From contig CAYMDH010000010.1 in NCBI GenBank assembly GCA_964389205.1, positions 22,775 through 86,774 on the forward strand: a DNA stretch of 64,000 nt. Direction: 5' to 3'. The notes beneath the pieces were generated by a model. That model saw nothing but the letters and a program-made list of their open reading frames with translations, was not told where the DNA came from and made no database searches. A program made the position numbers and the translations under genes. Source of the stretch: Leptobacterium sp964389205. GTDB lineage: Bacteria > Bacteroidota > Bacteroidia > Flavobacteriales > Flavobacteriaceae. Of this stretch, positions 42,642-51,013 are shown in pieces. How positions within the stretch are numbered: the first letter of the stretch is position 1; each line of letters begins with the position of its first letter.

Positions 42642-43373
42642 ATGAAACGTCTATCTATTGTATTATTTTTTATTGCCTTCATCATTAGTTGTTCTGATAA
42701 ACAAACGCTTACTTTTGAGAATCTTGAGTTAAATTCAGGAGATTGTAACACTTGTGCACAAATTGAAGTTACTATTCCAGAAGCTAATAATAATTCTGAC
42801 ATTGCAACAAAAATCAATACTGTTTTGACTCAAAAAGTAATTGATATAATTGATTTTTCAGAAGAGAATGTTTCTCAATCCATTCCTGAAGCTGTTAAAG
42901 ATTTTAAAGCAGCTTTTAAAGAACTCGCTAATGACTTTCCCGAATCTCCAATATGGGAGGCCACAGTTGATGGCTCTATAACTTATAAAAAAGAAAACAT
43001 TGTTTGTATACAATTAGATTCTTATATGTTTACTGGGGGTGCTCATGGCTATAGCGCAACACATTTTATCATTATAAATACTAAAACTGGAGATGAATTA
43101 AACCATTTAGATATTTTTAAAAACATTGATTCATTTACTCAATTAGTGGAAAAAAGATTTAGAAAACAAGAAAATATAGCGCTAATTGAAAATATTAATA
43201 GTACTGGGTTTCTATTTGAAAATGATCAATTCTATTTGCCTGAAAATATTGGTTTCTCAAATGATGAAATAATTCTCATATACAATCAATATGAAATAGC
43301 CTCATATGCAGATGGGCAAAAAACAATTAAACTCCCATTATCTGATATAAAAAGCATACTGAAAAAAAAGTAA
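42642..43373 (+). CDS. DUF3298/DUF4163-type lipoprotein (RsiV-like)
   Basis: From the ATG at 42642 the protein is 243 residues, with a lipoprotein signal ending at Cys17 (AFIISC). The longer frame from 42402 runs antisense into metB and is rejected. The body resembles the DUF4163 (N-terminal) and DUF3298 (C-terminal) pair, for example MFTGGAHGYSATHFIIINTKTGDEL and LPLSDIKSILKK. Related domains occur in the lysozyme-binding anti-sigma factor RsiV, but no sigma-binding part is present here. Surface or periplasmic location is expected; function unknown. Confidence 0.82.
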   Translation: MKRLSIVLFFIAFIISCSDKQTLTFENLELNSGDCNTCAQIEVTIPEANNNSDIATKINTVLTQKVIDIIDFSEENVSQSIPEAVKDFKAAFKELANDFPESPIWEATVDGSITYKKENIVCIQLDSYMFTGGAHGYSATHFIIINTKTGDELNHLDIFKNIDSFTQLVEKRFRKQENIALIENINSTGFLFENDQFYLPENIGFSNDEIILIYNQYEIASYADGQKTIKLPLSDIKSILKKK

Positions 43374-43485
43374 GCTATCTTTTCTATTTTGTGCTTTTTT
43401 AAATATTTAGATGTTTTCTTTTTTAAATGGTTTTTCTTTGCACCGAAAATAATAAGATCGTTATTACGATTAAATTAAGTTTACA

Positions 43486-43839
43486 ATGAGAAAGATTTAC
43501 TACTTAAGAACTTGTGACACTTGCACAAGAATATTAAAAGAAATTAACCCGCCCTCCGATTTTATTTTTCAAGAAATTAAAGACGAAGAAATTACTGTAA
43601 AGCAATTAGAAGCCATGAAGGTTTTATCTGGTAGTTTTGAGTCTTTATTTAGCAAACGTGCAAAACTATACAAAGAAAGAGACCTTAAAAACGAAACCTT
43701 AAACGAAGAAGATTATAAGCGTTTTATTTTAGAGCATTATACATTTTTAAAACGTCCTGTTGTTATTGTAGAGGATCAAATCTTTATTGGAAACAGTAAA
43801 AAAGTAGTGCACGCAGCTAAAGAAGCTATTCATGAGTAA
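43486..43839 (+). CDS. ArsC/Spx-family thioredoxin-fold protein
   Basis: A 117-residue protein with the ArsC/Spx/YffB-type fold. It has an N-terminal redox pair CDTC (residues 10-13), KRAKLYKER in the middle and RPVVIVEDQIFIGN near the end. Members include arsenate reductases and regulators of unknown substrate. No ars genes are nearby, so arsenate reduction is not supported by context. It overlaps the following transporter gene by eight bases. Confidence 0.85.
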   Translation: MRKIYYLRTCDTCTRILKEINPPSDFIFQEIKDEEITVKQLEAMKVLSGSFESLFSKRAKLYKERDLKNETLNEEDYKRFILEHYTFLKRPVVIVEDQIFIGNSKKVVHAAKEAIHE

Positions 43840-44728
43840 AAGAACATTGGCTTTATTGGCTGCTTTTGGTGCTAGTGCTATTTATGCTGCCAATCATACA
43901 ATAGCCAAAGGAGTTATGCCTATTTATATAAAACCTTTTGGCTTTATATTATTAAGAGTTTTGGGTGCAGCAGTATTATTTTGGCTGATTAGCATTTGGG
44001 TTCCTAAAGAAAAAATTGAAAAGAAAGATTGGCCTAGGTTTATTGGCTCTGCTATTTTTGGAATGGTTGTTAATATGCTATTATTTTTTAAAGGTCTTGA
44101 TCTGTCTACACCTATTAATAGCTCTGTAATTATTACCATTTCCCCTATTATTGTACTTATTCTATCTGCTGTACTTATAAAAGAAAAAATTACTCTTATT
44201 AAAATAATAGGTATTATTATTGGTTTTGCAGGAGCATTATCACTTATTCTTTTTGGAGCTGAAATACGACAAGATGCTCCAAATATACCCCTAGGGAATA
44301 GCTTATTTATTGTTAATGCAACTTCATATGCATTCTATCTAATCATAGTAAAACCTCTCACTGGCAAGTATAGTTCTATTACATTAATGAAGTGGCTATT
44401 TTTAATCGCATTAATTATCAATTTCCCCATTACTATTTCAGAATTTAAAGAAGTAGCTTGGGTTTCATTACCTAGTGAAGCTATATGGAAAATGGCCTTT
44501 GTAGTAATTGGTACAACCGTACTTACATATCTATTGAATATCTATGCGTTAAAACATTTAAAAGCTTCTACCATAGGTGCTTTTATATATTTGCAACCAT
44601 TATTAGCTATCATTTTTGCAATCTCATTAGGTGCAGATACATTAAACATCATTAAAATTACTGCTGCAGCTCTTGTATTCTTAGGCGTTTATTTAGTAAC
44701 AAAAAAAGAGAAGAAAAAAGCATTATAA
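43832..44728 (+). CDS. DMT-superfamily (EamA) transporter
   Basis: A 298-residue integral membrane protein with about ten predicted helices in two EamA repeats. The first ends near LSTPINSSVIITISPIIVLILSAV and the second near LKHLKASTIGAFIYLQPLLAI. These drug/metabolite exporters usually move amino acids or small metabolites out of the cell; substrate unknown. It overlaps the ArsC-like gene upstream and ends six bases into the convergent thioesterase gene. Confidence 0.9.
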   Translation: MSKRTLALLAAFGASAIYAANHTIAKGVMPIYIKPFGFILLRVLGAAVLFWLISIWVPKEKIEKKDWPRFIGSAIFGMVVNMLLFFKGLDLSTPINSSVIITISPIIVLILSAVLIKEKITLIKIIGIIIGFAGALSLILFGAEIRQDAPNIPLGNSLFIVNATSYAFYLIIVKPLTGKYSSITLMKWLFLIALIINFPITISEFKEVAWVSLPSEAIWKMAFVVIGTTVLTYLLNIYALKHLKASTIGAFIYLQPLLAIIFAISLGADTLNIIKITAAALVFLGVYLVTKKEKKKAL

Positions 44729-45196
44729 ATGGATCGGTGTTTTTGCATATTTTCTGGTATCTTCTTTTCTTAATACTTTAAATTTTTCTGCGCGATCCAC
44801 TTTGTCAAAAAGATGAGCAATTTCTTCTGGAAGCGCAATTAACTTTCGAGTTTCTAAACTAATCCATCCTCCCATAATTTCACAATGGGCAAAGTTTTGA
44901 CCTTTCAAGTTGTAATAATTATGATTGAATTCAAAAAACCTTTTATCATTACTTAAACCTGTTAATTCTAGCGATACTTTTATGGGTTTTCCTAAAAAAA
45001 CTTCTTTAAAATAATACATGTGCTCATAGAATACTACTGGGCCAATATTGTATTTAACCAATAAACGCTGATCAAATCCACATTCTGTAAAAAAAGACAT
45101 TCGTGTATGAGCAGCAAAACTCAAATAAGAAGAATTTGCTAAATGTCTATTAGCGTCTAAGTCATTCCATCTAATTTCAAAATCTTTCAAATACAT
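44723..45196 (-). CDS. Acyl-CoA thioesterase (hotdog fold)
   Basis: A 157-residue 4HBT-like hotdog protein. The conserved N-terminal stretch RWNDLDANRHLANSSYLSFA carries the catalytic Asp and active-site His region, and PVVFYEHMYYFKEVFLGKPI forms the following strands. These enzymes hydrolyse acyl-CoA thioesters; chain-length preference cannot be read here. Cytoplasmic. A TATTTTTG box lies at 45240-45233 on its strand, without a clear -33 partner. Confidence 0.85.
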   Translation of the reverse strand: MYLKDFEIRWNDLDANRHLANSSYLSFAAHTRMSFFTECGFDQRLLVKYNIGPVVFYEHMYYFKEVFLGKPIKVSLELTGLSNDKRFFEFNHNYYNLKGQNFAHCEIMGGWISLETRKLIALPEEIAHLFDKVDRAEKFKVLRKEDTRKYAKTPIHL

Positions 45197-45294
45197 GTTT
45201 TACTCTTTAATTATTATGCCTGCATAGCAAAGCAAAAATACAATGTTTTTATCTTTTTTGTATCTTGTAGATTGGAAATTAAACCTTTTTTAAA

Positions 45295-45678
45295 ATGAAA
45301 AAAATTATAAGTTTATTTATTATTATTTCTTTCTTCTTAATTTCTTGCAATACTAACAAAGAAACAATCTATAAAGCACCTCAGGAATCTGGCATCACTA
45401 CGGAAGTTTCATTATTAAATATGATGAGAAGATTACCAGGGATTATATTGAGAAATAATAAACCCGTCTTTAATAATAAACAAGGCTCTATAAGTAGTGG
45501 ATTTCAAAAGCCATTATATATTCTAGATGATTATATTGTTGGATCTTCTTTTGCTTCTTTAGAAGAGTTGATTGATGTAAAAAATATTAAAGAAATTAGT
45601 GTAATGGAAGAAAATTATGCGGCAATATATGGATCTAGAGCTGCCAATGGAGTCATTCAAGTAACCACATTCAAATAA
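45295..45678 (+). CDS. Stand-alone TonB-receptor plug-domain lipoprotein
   Basis: A 127-residue lipoprotein (Cys18, FFLISC) whose body is a plug domain only: LLNMMRRLPGI, then PLYILDDYIVGS, LEELIDVKNIKEISVMEENYAAIYGSRAANGVI and a terminal VTTFK. No barrel follows, because the gene ends here with a terminator-like hairpin. Such solo plug lipoproteins occur in Flavobacteriaceae; their function is unknown. It might bind TonB or a receptor. Confidence 0.82.
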   Translation: MKKIISLFIIISFFLISCNTNKETIYKAPQESGITTEVSLLNMMRRLPGIILRNNKPVFNNKQGSISSGFQKPLYILDDYIVGSSFASLEELIDVKNIKEISVMEENYAAIYGSRAANGVIQVTTFK

Positions 45679-45704
45679 TAACCATCTATCTATAATGGTA
45701 GAAG

Positions 45705-45732
45705 AGGGCGCTATTTATAGCATCCTTTTTTT
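45705..45732 (+). terminator. Terminator-like hairpin
   Basis: GCTAT-tt-ATAGC with partial outer GG/CC pairing, followed by seven T, about 30 bases after the plug lipoprotein stop. Confidence 0.55.
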
Positions 45733-45734
45733 AT

Positions 45735-46743
45735 TAAACTTTTCTATTTACGTACATCAAAAGAGACATTAGTTGAAAACTCATTTTCTTTTTTGCTTGT
45801 AAAATATCATTTTCTTTATTTTTTGAACCGCTTTGCTATTTTCATTATACTATTTTCTAGAATGGAAGTTTATTGATATTCCTATTGAGGTTATAGGTAT
45901 TGCCGTTTCTTTTTATATAGGCTTTATAAATAGTCAAAGCTATGATTGTTTTTGGGAAGTTCGAAGAATATGGGGGGAGGGGAATTGTAAATTACAATAG
46001 AACTTGGATCAATCAAGTACTTTGCTTAGGAGATATAAGTTACGAAGAAAAACAAACCTTATATAGGCATATTGCATAATAAATGCACTTCGAATATAAT
46101 TAAGACAACTTAATCCTTTTACAAAAAAAGAAAATGCTTCTATAGAACAATTCGTAGAAAAGCATGGGGAACGTAATTCTGTTTGTGACATAATTATTCC
46201 GTTTATTTCAAAAAAGAATATATTACATTAGAAAACAGAAAAAATATTACAACTCATCTTGTAAAAAAACAAGCGCTCGCTATTAAAGATATAGAAAAAA
46301 AGGCACTGTCATTGAATTTGATAAACAAACTTTTCATGGTACACTAAAAGAATTTTATAATCTTCTAGGGAAATGTAAACGAATTAAAAACACACCTTTT
46401 CCAAGACAGTATGCTTTTTTTAGTACTTTATTTATTTGAATTTTTATTTTGTTATTTCCTTTTGGAATTTTCTCTATTTTTGAAAGTGAGATAAAAGAAT
46501 TAATATTTGTAAAACAGCAAGAATTGTTCTTAGCATTTATGATTCCCTTCTCAGTATTAATATCCTGAATTTTCTCTACTATGGGAAAAAATAGATAGCA
46601 ATAGTGAAGATCTTTTTGAAGGAAGGGTTAATGATGTTCCAATGATTGCCTTGTGCCATATCATTGAAATAGATCTTAGAGATATGCTAGACGAACAAAA
46701 TCTTCTTGAAAAAATTAACCCAAAAGATAATATTCTTTATTAA
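45735..46743 (+). pseudogene. Bestrophin-family (UPF0187) anion-channel pseudogene
   Basis: Reading across frames recovers a bestrophin-like protein: EWKFIDIPIEVIGIAVSFYI, GFINSQSYD, WEVRRIWG, then in another frame GIVNYNRTWINQVL, RHIA-stop, INALRI-stop-LRQLNPF, PFPRQYAFFSTLFI-stop, PFSVLIS-stop, EGRVNDVPMIALCHIIEIDL and a natural end KINPKDNILY-stop at 46743. At least four in-frame stops and several frameshifts are visible, so it is dead. The left edge is approximate. Intact homologues form pentameric chloride or other ion channels. The final TAA overlaps the ATG of the hydrolase gene, so the pair was once probably coupled. Confidence 0.88.
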
Positions 46744-47705
46744 TGCCTATAATTAAATCAACCTATAACCCTCCGTTATTTTTTAAAAACGGTCATTTTT
46801 CTACTATCTATTCTGGCATAGTAAGAAAGGTAACAAGCATATCTCAAACTCGAGAACGTATACTATTAGCAGATGGAGATTTTATAGATTTAGACTGGAG
46901 TTATACCAATATAAAAACCTCTAGACTTGTTATTATTGTGCACGGATTAGAAGGAAGCGCACAGCGCCCCTATGTTTTAGGAGTAGCAAAAATATTTATA
47001 GAAAACGGCTATGACACACTTAGTATTAACCTTCGAAGTTGTAGTGGAGTATCAAATCTTCTATATAGATCATATCACTCTGGAGCTACAGAAGATTTGA
47101 TTGCAATAGTTCAGCATATAATTACAAATAAAAATTATGCCTCCATTTTTTTAAATGGATTTAGTCTTGGAGGAAACCTTATTCTAAAATATCTTGGAGA
47201 AGGAAATAAAATTCCTAAAGAGATTAAAGCTTGTGTTGCTGTATCTGTGCCTTGTTATTTATACGGATCTATGTTGGAGTTACATAAGAAAAAGAACCTT
47301 TTATATGCAAATCGTTTTAAAAAACACCTTATAAAAAAACTCCAATCCAAACAATTACAATTTCCTCATAAAATTTCTACTGATACTATTAATAAGATAA
47401 AAACATTAAAAGACTTTGATGATTTTTATACCTCAAAAGCACATGGATTTACTGATGCATTAGATTATTATGAAAAAAGTAGTTCGCTTCAATTCTTAAC
47501 TAACATCAGTACCAAAACTTTAATTATAAATGCAAAAAACGACTCTTTTTTATCTAAAGAATGTTACCCAGTAGAAGAAGCTCGTATAAATCCAGATTTA
47601 TATCTAGAAGTTCCAGATTATGGTGGTCACGTTGGTTTTTATGATAAAAAAAATTATCATTTTAATGAAAAAAGAGCTTTAGAATTCATAAAAACACATC
47701 AATAA
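46743..47705 (+). CDS. YheT-like alpha/beta hydrolase
   Basis: A 320-residue alpha/beta hydrolase of the YheT/ABHD1-3 group. The catalytic Ser is in GFSLGGNLILKY, the oxyanion region is VHGLEGSAQRPYV, the acid lies near NAKNDSFL and the His is in GGHVGF. Members hydrolyse lipid or ester substrates; the actual one is unknown. The frame begins TAATG on the stop of the bestrophin pseudogene, which presumably supplied its transcript. No signal peptide is seen. Confidence 0.88.
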   Translation: MPIIKSTYNPPLFFKNGHFSTIYSGIVRKVTSISQTRERILLADGDFIDLDWSYTNIKTSRLVIIVHGLEGSAQRPYVLGVAKIFIENGYDTLSINLRSCSGVSNLLYRSYHSGATEDLIAIVQHIITNKNYASIFLNGFSLGGNLILKYLGEGNKIPKEIKACVAVSVPCYLYGSMLELHKKKNLLYANRFKKHLIKKLQSKQLQFPHKISTDTINKIKTLKDFDDFYTSKAHGFTDALDYYEKSSSLQFLTNISTKTLIINAKNDSFLSKECYPVEEARINPDLYLEVPDYGGHVGFYDKKNYHFNEKRALEFIKTHQ

Positions 47706-47761
47706 ATAAACAGCTATTTAGTATCTTAGCCTTTTAAGAGTATTTTATATAATTAATAATT

Positions 47762-48274
47762 ATGATTACAGTGAAGCATTTACTAAAATTAACCAGCATA
47801 TTTGTTTTATTATTTTTTATCAGTTGTGGTGAAAAAAAAGAAAAGAAAGAAGGATTTCAATATAATAGAACAAAAAAGACAGAAGCTTCTTCTGATAATT
47901 CTTCCAATAATATTGTTTTAGTTTCTGATGATTTAATGAAATTTAATTTAAAAGAAATTAAAGTTAAAGCTGGTAAAAAAGTTACGCTAACTCTCAAACA
48001 TACTGGAAAACTAGATAAAAAGATAATGGGGCACAACTTTGTGTTATTAGCCGAAGGTGTAGATTTGGTTTCTTTTGCTACAGTAGCCGGTGCAGCCAGA
48101 AATAATGAATATATCCCTGAAAATACATCCGATGTTATTGCACATACAAAATTAATTGGAGGTGGCGAAACAGCCGTAGTAGAGTTTGATGCACCTGCAC
48201 CTGGTACATATGAATTTCTTTGTAGCTTTCCTGGACATTACGGATTAATGCAAGGGACATTTATAGTAGAATAA
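47762..48274 (+). CDS. Azurin-like blue copper lipoprotein
   Basis: A 170-residue lipoprotein (Cys22, FFISC) with a charged linker and an azurin domain (about 48-170). The copper ligands are visible: His91 (MGHNFVLL), Cys154 (FLCSFPGH), His159 and Met163 (GLMQG). Azurins carry single electrons in the periplasm. The lipid anchor would tether it to a membrane. It lies 2-5 kb from a flavin dehydrogenase locus and could accept its electrons, but this is only a possibility. Confidence 0.93.
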   Translation: MITVKHLLKLTSIFVLLFFISCGEKKEKKEGFQYNRTKKTEASSDNSSNNIVLVSDDLMKFNLKEIKVKAGKKVTLTLKHTGKLDKKIMGHNFVLLAEGVDLVSFATVAGAARNNEYIPENTSDVIAHTKLIGGGETAVVEFDAPAPGTYEFLCSFPGHYGLMQGTFIVE

Positions 48275-48334
48275 AAAATCCTTCTATTAAATCTTTCATT
48301 TTTGTAAAAGTCTTATTTGTAAATATTATACATT

Positions 48335-49423
48335 ATGAGACTAATCTACTTGGTAATTATTATATGTTTTATTTTAAGTTGTGGCAGTAATGAAGATATA
48401 GTTGCTGATGGAGGTTCTACAATCAATCAGGAAGAAAATGCAACTGTTTTAGATGTCAGTAGAAATTATGCAAGTGTTATTGAAAGCTTTGATACTTCAC
48501 TACTAGAATTAGCATTAAAAGTTCCCGATAAAAATGGTGCTTTGGGCAGAAATAAAAGTGGTTATTTCCATGTAAGATTTCAATTAACAATGACTTCTTT
48601 AACAAATTTTGCCATTAAAAGTCAACGCACAGACGTTTTAGAAACATTCATAAATACCATTCAATATGCTTTTGTTCATCAATTAGCAGAAGGCGATTTT
48701 CAACTTATCATTCCGGAAGAACTCATAGAGTTAGCTGAAAACTCTAATGAAAGTGATTTGGCTAGTGGTGTTGCCTTTTTTGCTTCTTCGCTAGCAATAT
48801 CATTCAACAGTTTAAATGAAACAGAATGGTATCTTAACCATACTGATGTAGCGGTTTCTCGACACATAATCACATCTTATAATTCAGATATCCAACAAAT
48901 GCTCGATTATCTAAAATCAGTAAAAGCATTTTTATTTAATGTAGATTCGAACGCTCCAAATAGATTGTTATATAATGCAGTTGCTTATTATGGATTAGGA
49001 AAATATCTAAACGATATAGAAGCCAAAGAAATAGGTATTCAATTTGCTTTGGATGCTATTAATCTTAATAATGATGCAGGTGACTTTACCGAGGGAGGAG
49101 GTTCGGATACAAGTTATAATGGAGTCGCATTACAGTTAGGATTAGAATTATTTATGTTATTGCCGGAAGATCATAAAATTAAAGGATCTTTAGCTAATGC
49201 ACTTGCAGAAAGTGCTAGTTGGCAATTAACGAGAATAGAAGATACTGGAGAAATTAGCACTCAAGGAAACACAAGGGTTTTTCCTGGTGGAGAATCTTTT
49301 CTTGGGAATGAAAAAGGAGTAGATTATGCAAAAACTGTTAAGGCTTTCCTATACATATCTATTTTAGGTGATCTACAAGAATATCGTAAAGTAGCTTTAA
49401 AGATATTAGATTTTTACAACTAA
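48335..49423 (+). CDS. Lipoprotein with helical-repeat (toroid-like) body, function unknown
   Basis: A 362-residue lipoprotein (Cys16, FILSC). The body is mainly helical with a pattern like alpha/alpha-toroid carbohydrate enzymes: YNAVAYYGLGKYL, GGGSDTSYNGVALQLGLELF, LANALAESASWQLTRI and GNTRVFPGGESFLG. No catalytic residues can be assigned with confidence. It sits beside the sugar locus, and its last four bases overlap the convergent isomerase gene, so a link to glycan breakdown is possible but unproven. Confidence 0.75.
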   Translation: MRLIYLVIIICFILSCGSNEDIVADGGSTINQEENATVLDVSRNYASVIESFDTSLLELALKVPDKNGALGRNKSGYFHVRFQLTMTSLTNFAIKSQRTDVLETFINTIQYAFVHQLAEGDFQLIIPEELIELAENSNESDLASGVAFFASSLAISFNSLNETEWYLNHTDVAVSRHIITSYNSDIQQMLDYLKSVKAFLFNVDSNAPNRLLYNAVAYYGLGKYLNDIEAKEIGIQFALDAINLNNDAGDFTEGGGSDTSYNGVALQLGLELFMLLPEDHKIKGSLANALAESASWQLTRIEDTGEISTQGNTRVFPGGESFLGNEKGVDYAKTVKAFLYISILGDLQEYRKVALKILDFYN

Positions 49424-50346
49424 AAATTATCTGTTTCTTTATAAGCCTCGATCACTGCGAGTTCACCATTTTTACCTTTAACAGAATTACCATGTTCCAT
49501 TCCTAAGATACCTTTAAATTCTTTTTTGTGAATATATTGGAAGATGTTTTTATAATTAATTTCTCCTGTAGTTGGCTCATTTCTTCCTGGGTTATCTCCT
49601 ATTTGAAAATACGCAATTTCATCCCAGCATGCTTCTATGTTTGGAAGTAAATTTCCTTCCTGAATTTGTTGATGGTAAATATCAAAAAGTATTTTACAAG
49701 AAGGAGAGTTTACAGCTTTACATATTTCATAAGCTTGCGCGCTCTTAGTTAAAAATAACCCTGGATGATCTCTAAAATTAAGCGGTTCTAAAACCATTGT
49801 TAAGTTATGATTTTCAAGTATTCCAGAAGCTTGTTTTAAGGTTTCAATGACATTTGCCATTTGGTATCCCATGTTTTTTCGAAGATCTAAATGTCCAGGA
49901 ACAACTGTCATCCACTTTGCATTAACTCGTTTGGCTACTGTTATAGATTCTTTAATTTGATTTAAAAATTCTGTACGCCATGCTGGTTTACCACTTGCAA
50001 GATTAGGTTCTTTCCAATAAATTTTATGAGCAACAAAAACACCCATTTGAATGTTTCGTTGTTGCATGATCTTTGCCATAGCTTCCTGTTGCGCTATAGG
50101 TCTGTTTTTCATTTCATTATCTTCAAAAGCAGTAAATCCTTGATCAGCCATGAAGTTTAACTGATCAAGAACGTCTTCTCCTGCATTATGTGTAAACATT
50201 CCTATATGTGGAGCATACTGCAGATTAAAAGGTTTTTCTATAACTTCGCTTTTTCTGACAGAAGTTGATGCATATAACGAAGCACCGCCAAGTGTAATAA
50301 GAGAACTTGACAATGCAGATTTTTTAATAAAACTCCTTCTTTTCAT
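49420..50346 (-). CDS. Tat-signal sugar isomerase/epimerase (hydroxypyruvate-isomerase-like TIM barrel)
   Basis: From the ATG at 50346 the protein is 308 residues with a Tat-type signal (KRRSFIKKSALSSSLITLGG). The body is a xylose-isomerase-like TIM barrel (AP_endonuc_2 family): VLEPLNFRDH, the metal-binding region ILFDIYHQQIQEGN, YFQIGDNPGRNEPTTGEINY and LGMEHGNS. It resembles hydroxypyruvate isomerases but its export signal and neighbours point to keto-sugar chemistry outside the cytoplasm. It starts eight bases after the stop of the gluconate-2-dehydrogenase-type subunit and is in its operon. The longer frame from 50394 would hide the Tat signal. Confidence 0.85.
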   Translation of the reverse strand: MKRRSFIKKSALSSSLITLGGASLYASTSVRKSEVIEKPFNLQYAPHIGMFTHNAGEDVLDQLNFMADQGFTAFEDNEMKNRPIAQQEAMAKIMQQRNIQMGVFVAHKIYWKEPNLASGKPAWRTEFLNQIKESITVAKRVNAKWMTVVPGHLDLRKNMGYQMANVIETLKQASGILENHNLTMVLEPLNFRDHPGLFLTKSAQAYEICKAVNSPSCKILFDIYHQQIQEGNLLPNIEACWDEIAYFQIGDNPGRNEPTTGEINYKNIFQYIHKKEFKGILGMEHGNSVKGKNGELAVIEAYKETDNF

Positions 50347-50353
50347 AAATGTA

Positions 50354-51001
50354 TTATAATGCCCAGGCTTTTCCTCCAGTTGCTTCATTAACATCTACGC
50401 AACCTTCTTGTCTTCCAGGAACAGGATCATATGCTAAAACTTCTTTCCCTATTACTTCGCTGTTTTTGTAACCCCAAACACTCAATCCTCTTATACTATC
50501 TAAAAATATATAGGTAATAGCATCATCATCTACTTTAGTTTCTTTTCCCATTGCAACAGCTTCTACATAGGCTTCATATCTTTTTTGAAGTGCTTCTTCT
50601 TGTTCTTTATTAATTTTTAGAGCATTCCTTACAACAGCCTCTAAATCTTCTTCGTTAAGTTTCTCTATCTCATTTTTTCCTGAAACAGAGAGTGCTTTTT
50701 GTGTAAAGACACCTATTGCTGTTTTCATCATAGTTTGTTGTTCAGGCTCCATGACTTCATTTATGAAAACATCAATAAACTTATGAGTATTAACTTCAGA
50801 ACCACTAGGTGTATCTGTTTTAGGTAAAATAATATCGACCACTTTTCTCAAAACCACTCCTTCTTCTTGTGTGAAAAATTCAGGAAACCATTCTGGTGCA
50901 CTCTCATTTTGGCAGCTTTGCAATAAACTCATTATAGTTGGTGTAACTACAACTGCACCCATTGATAATCCTATATTTCTTAAGGCATGTCTTCTATCCA
51001 T
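50354..51001 (-). CDS. Gluconate 2-dehydrogenase subunit 3-like protein (Tat lipoprotein)
   Basis: A 215-residue protein of the Gluconate_2-dh3 family. The N-terminus is a Tat signal (MDRRHALRNIGLSMG) that ends in a lipobox-like SLLQSC (Cys30), so it is probably a lipoprotein exported folded. The body has FFTQEEGVVLRKVVDIILPKTDTPSG. In FAD-dependent sugar dehydrogenases this small subunit carries the signal and pulls the signal-less catalytic subunit through Tat. The GMC gene, without a signal of its own, is 12 bases upstream, which fits this hitch-hiker model. Confidence 0.88.
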   Translation of the reverse strand: MDRRHALRNIGLSMGAVVVTPTIMSLLQSCQNESAPEWFPEFFTQEEGVVLRKVVDIILPKTDTPSGSEVNTHKFIDVFINEVMEPEQQTMMKTAIGVFTQKALSVSGKNEIEKLNEEDLEAVVRNALKINKEQEEALQKRYEAYVEAVAMGKETKVDDDAITYIFLDSIRGLSVWGYKNSEVIGKEVLAYDPVPGRQEGCVDVNEATGGKAWAL

Positions 51002-51013
51002 TTCTTCTATTAT

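Noticed and set aside
46009..46191. 60-residue minus-strand ORF
   Set aside because: It is antisense to the bestrophin remnant, which explains the plus-strand sequence.
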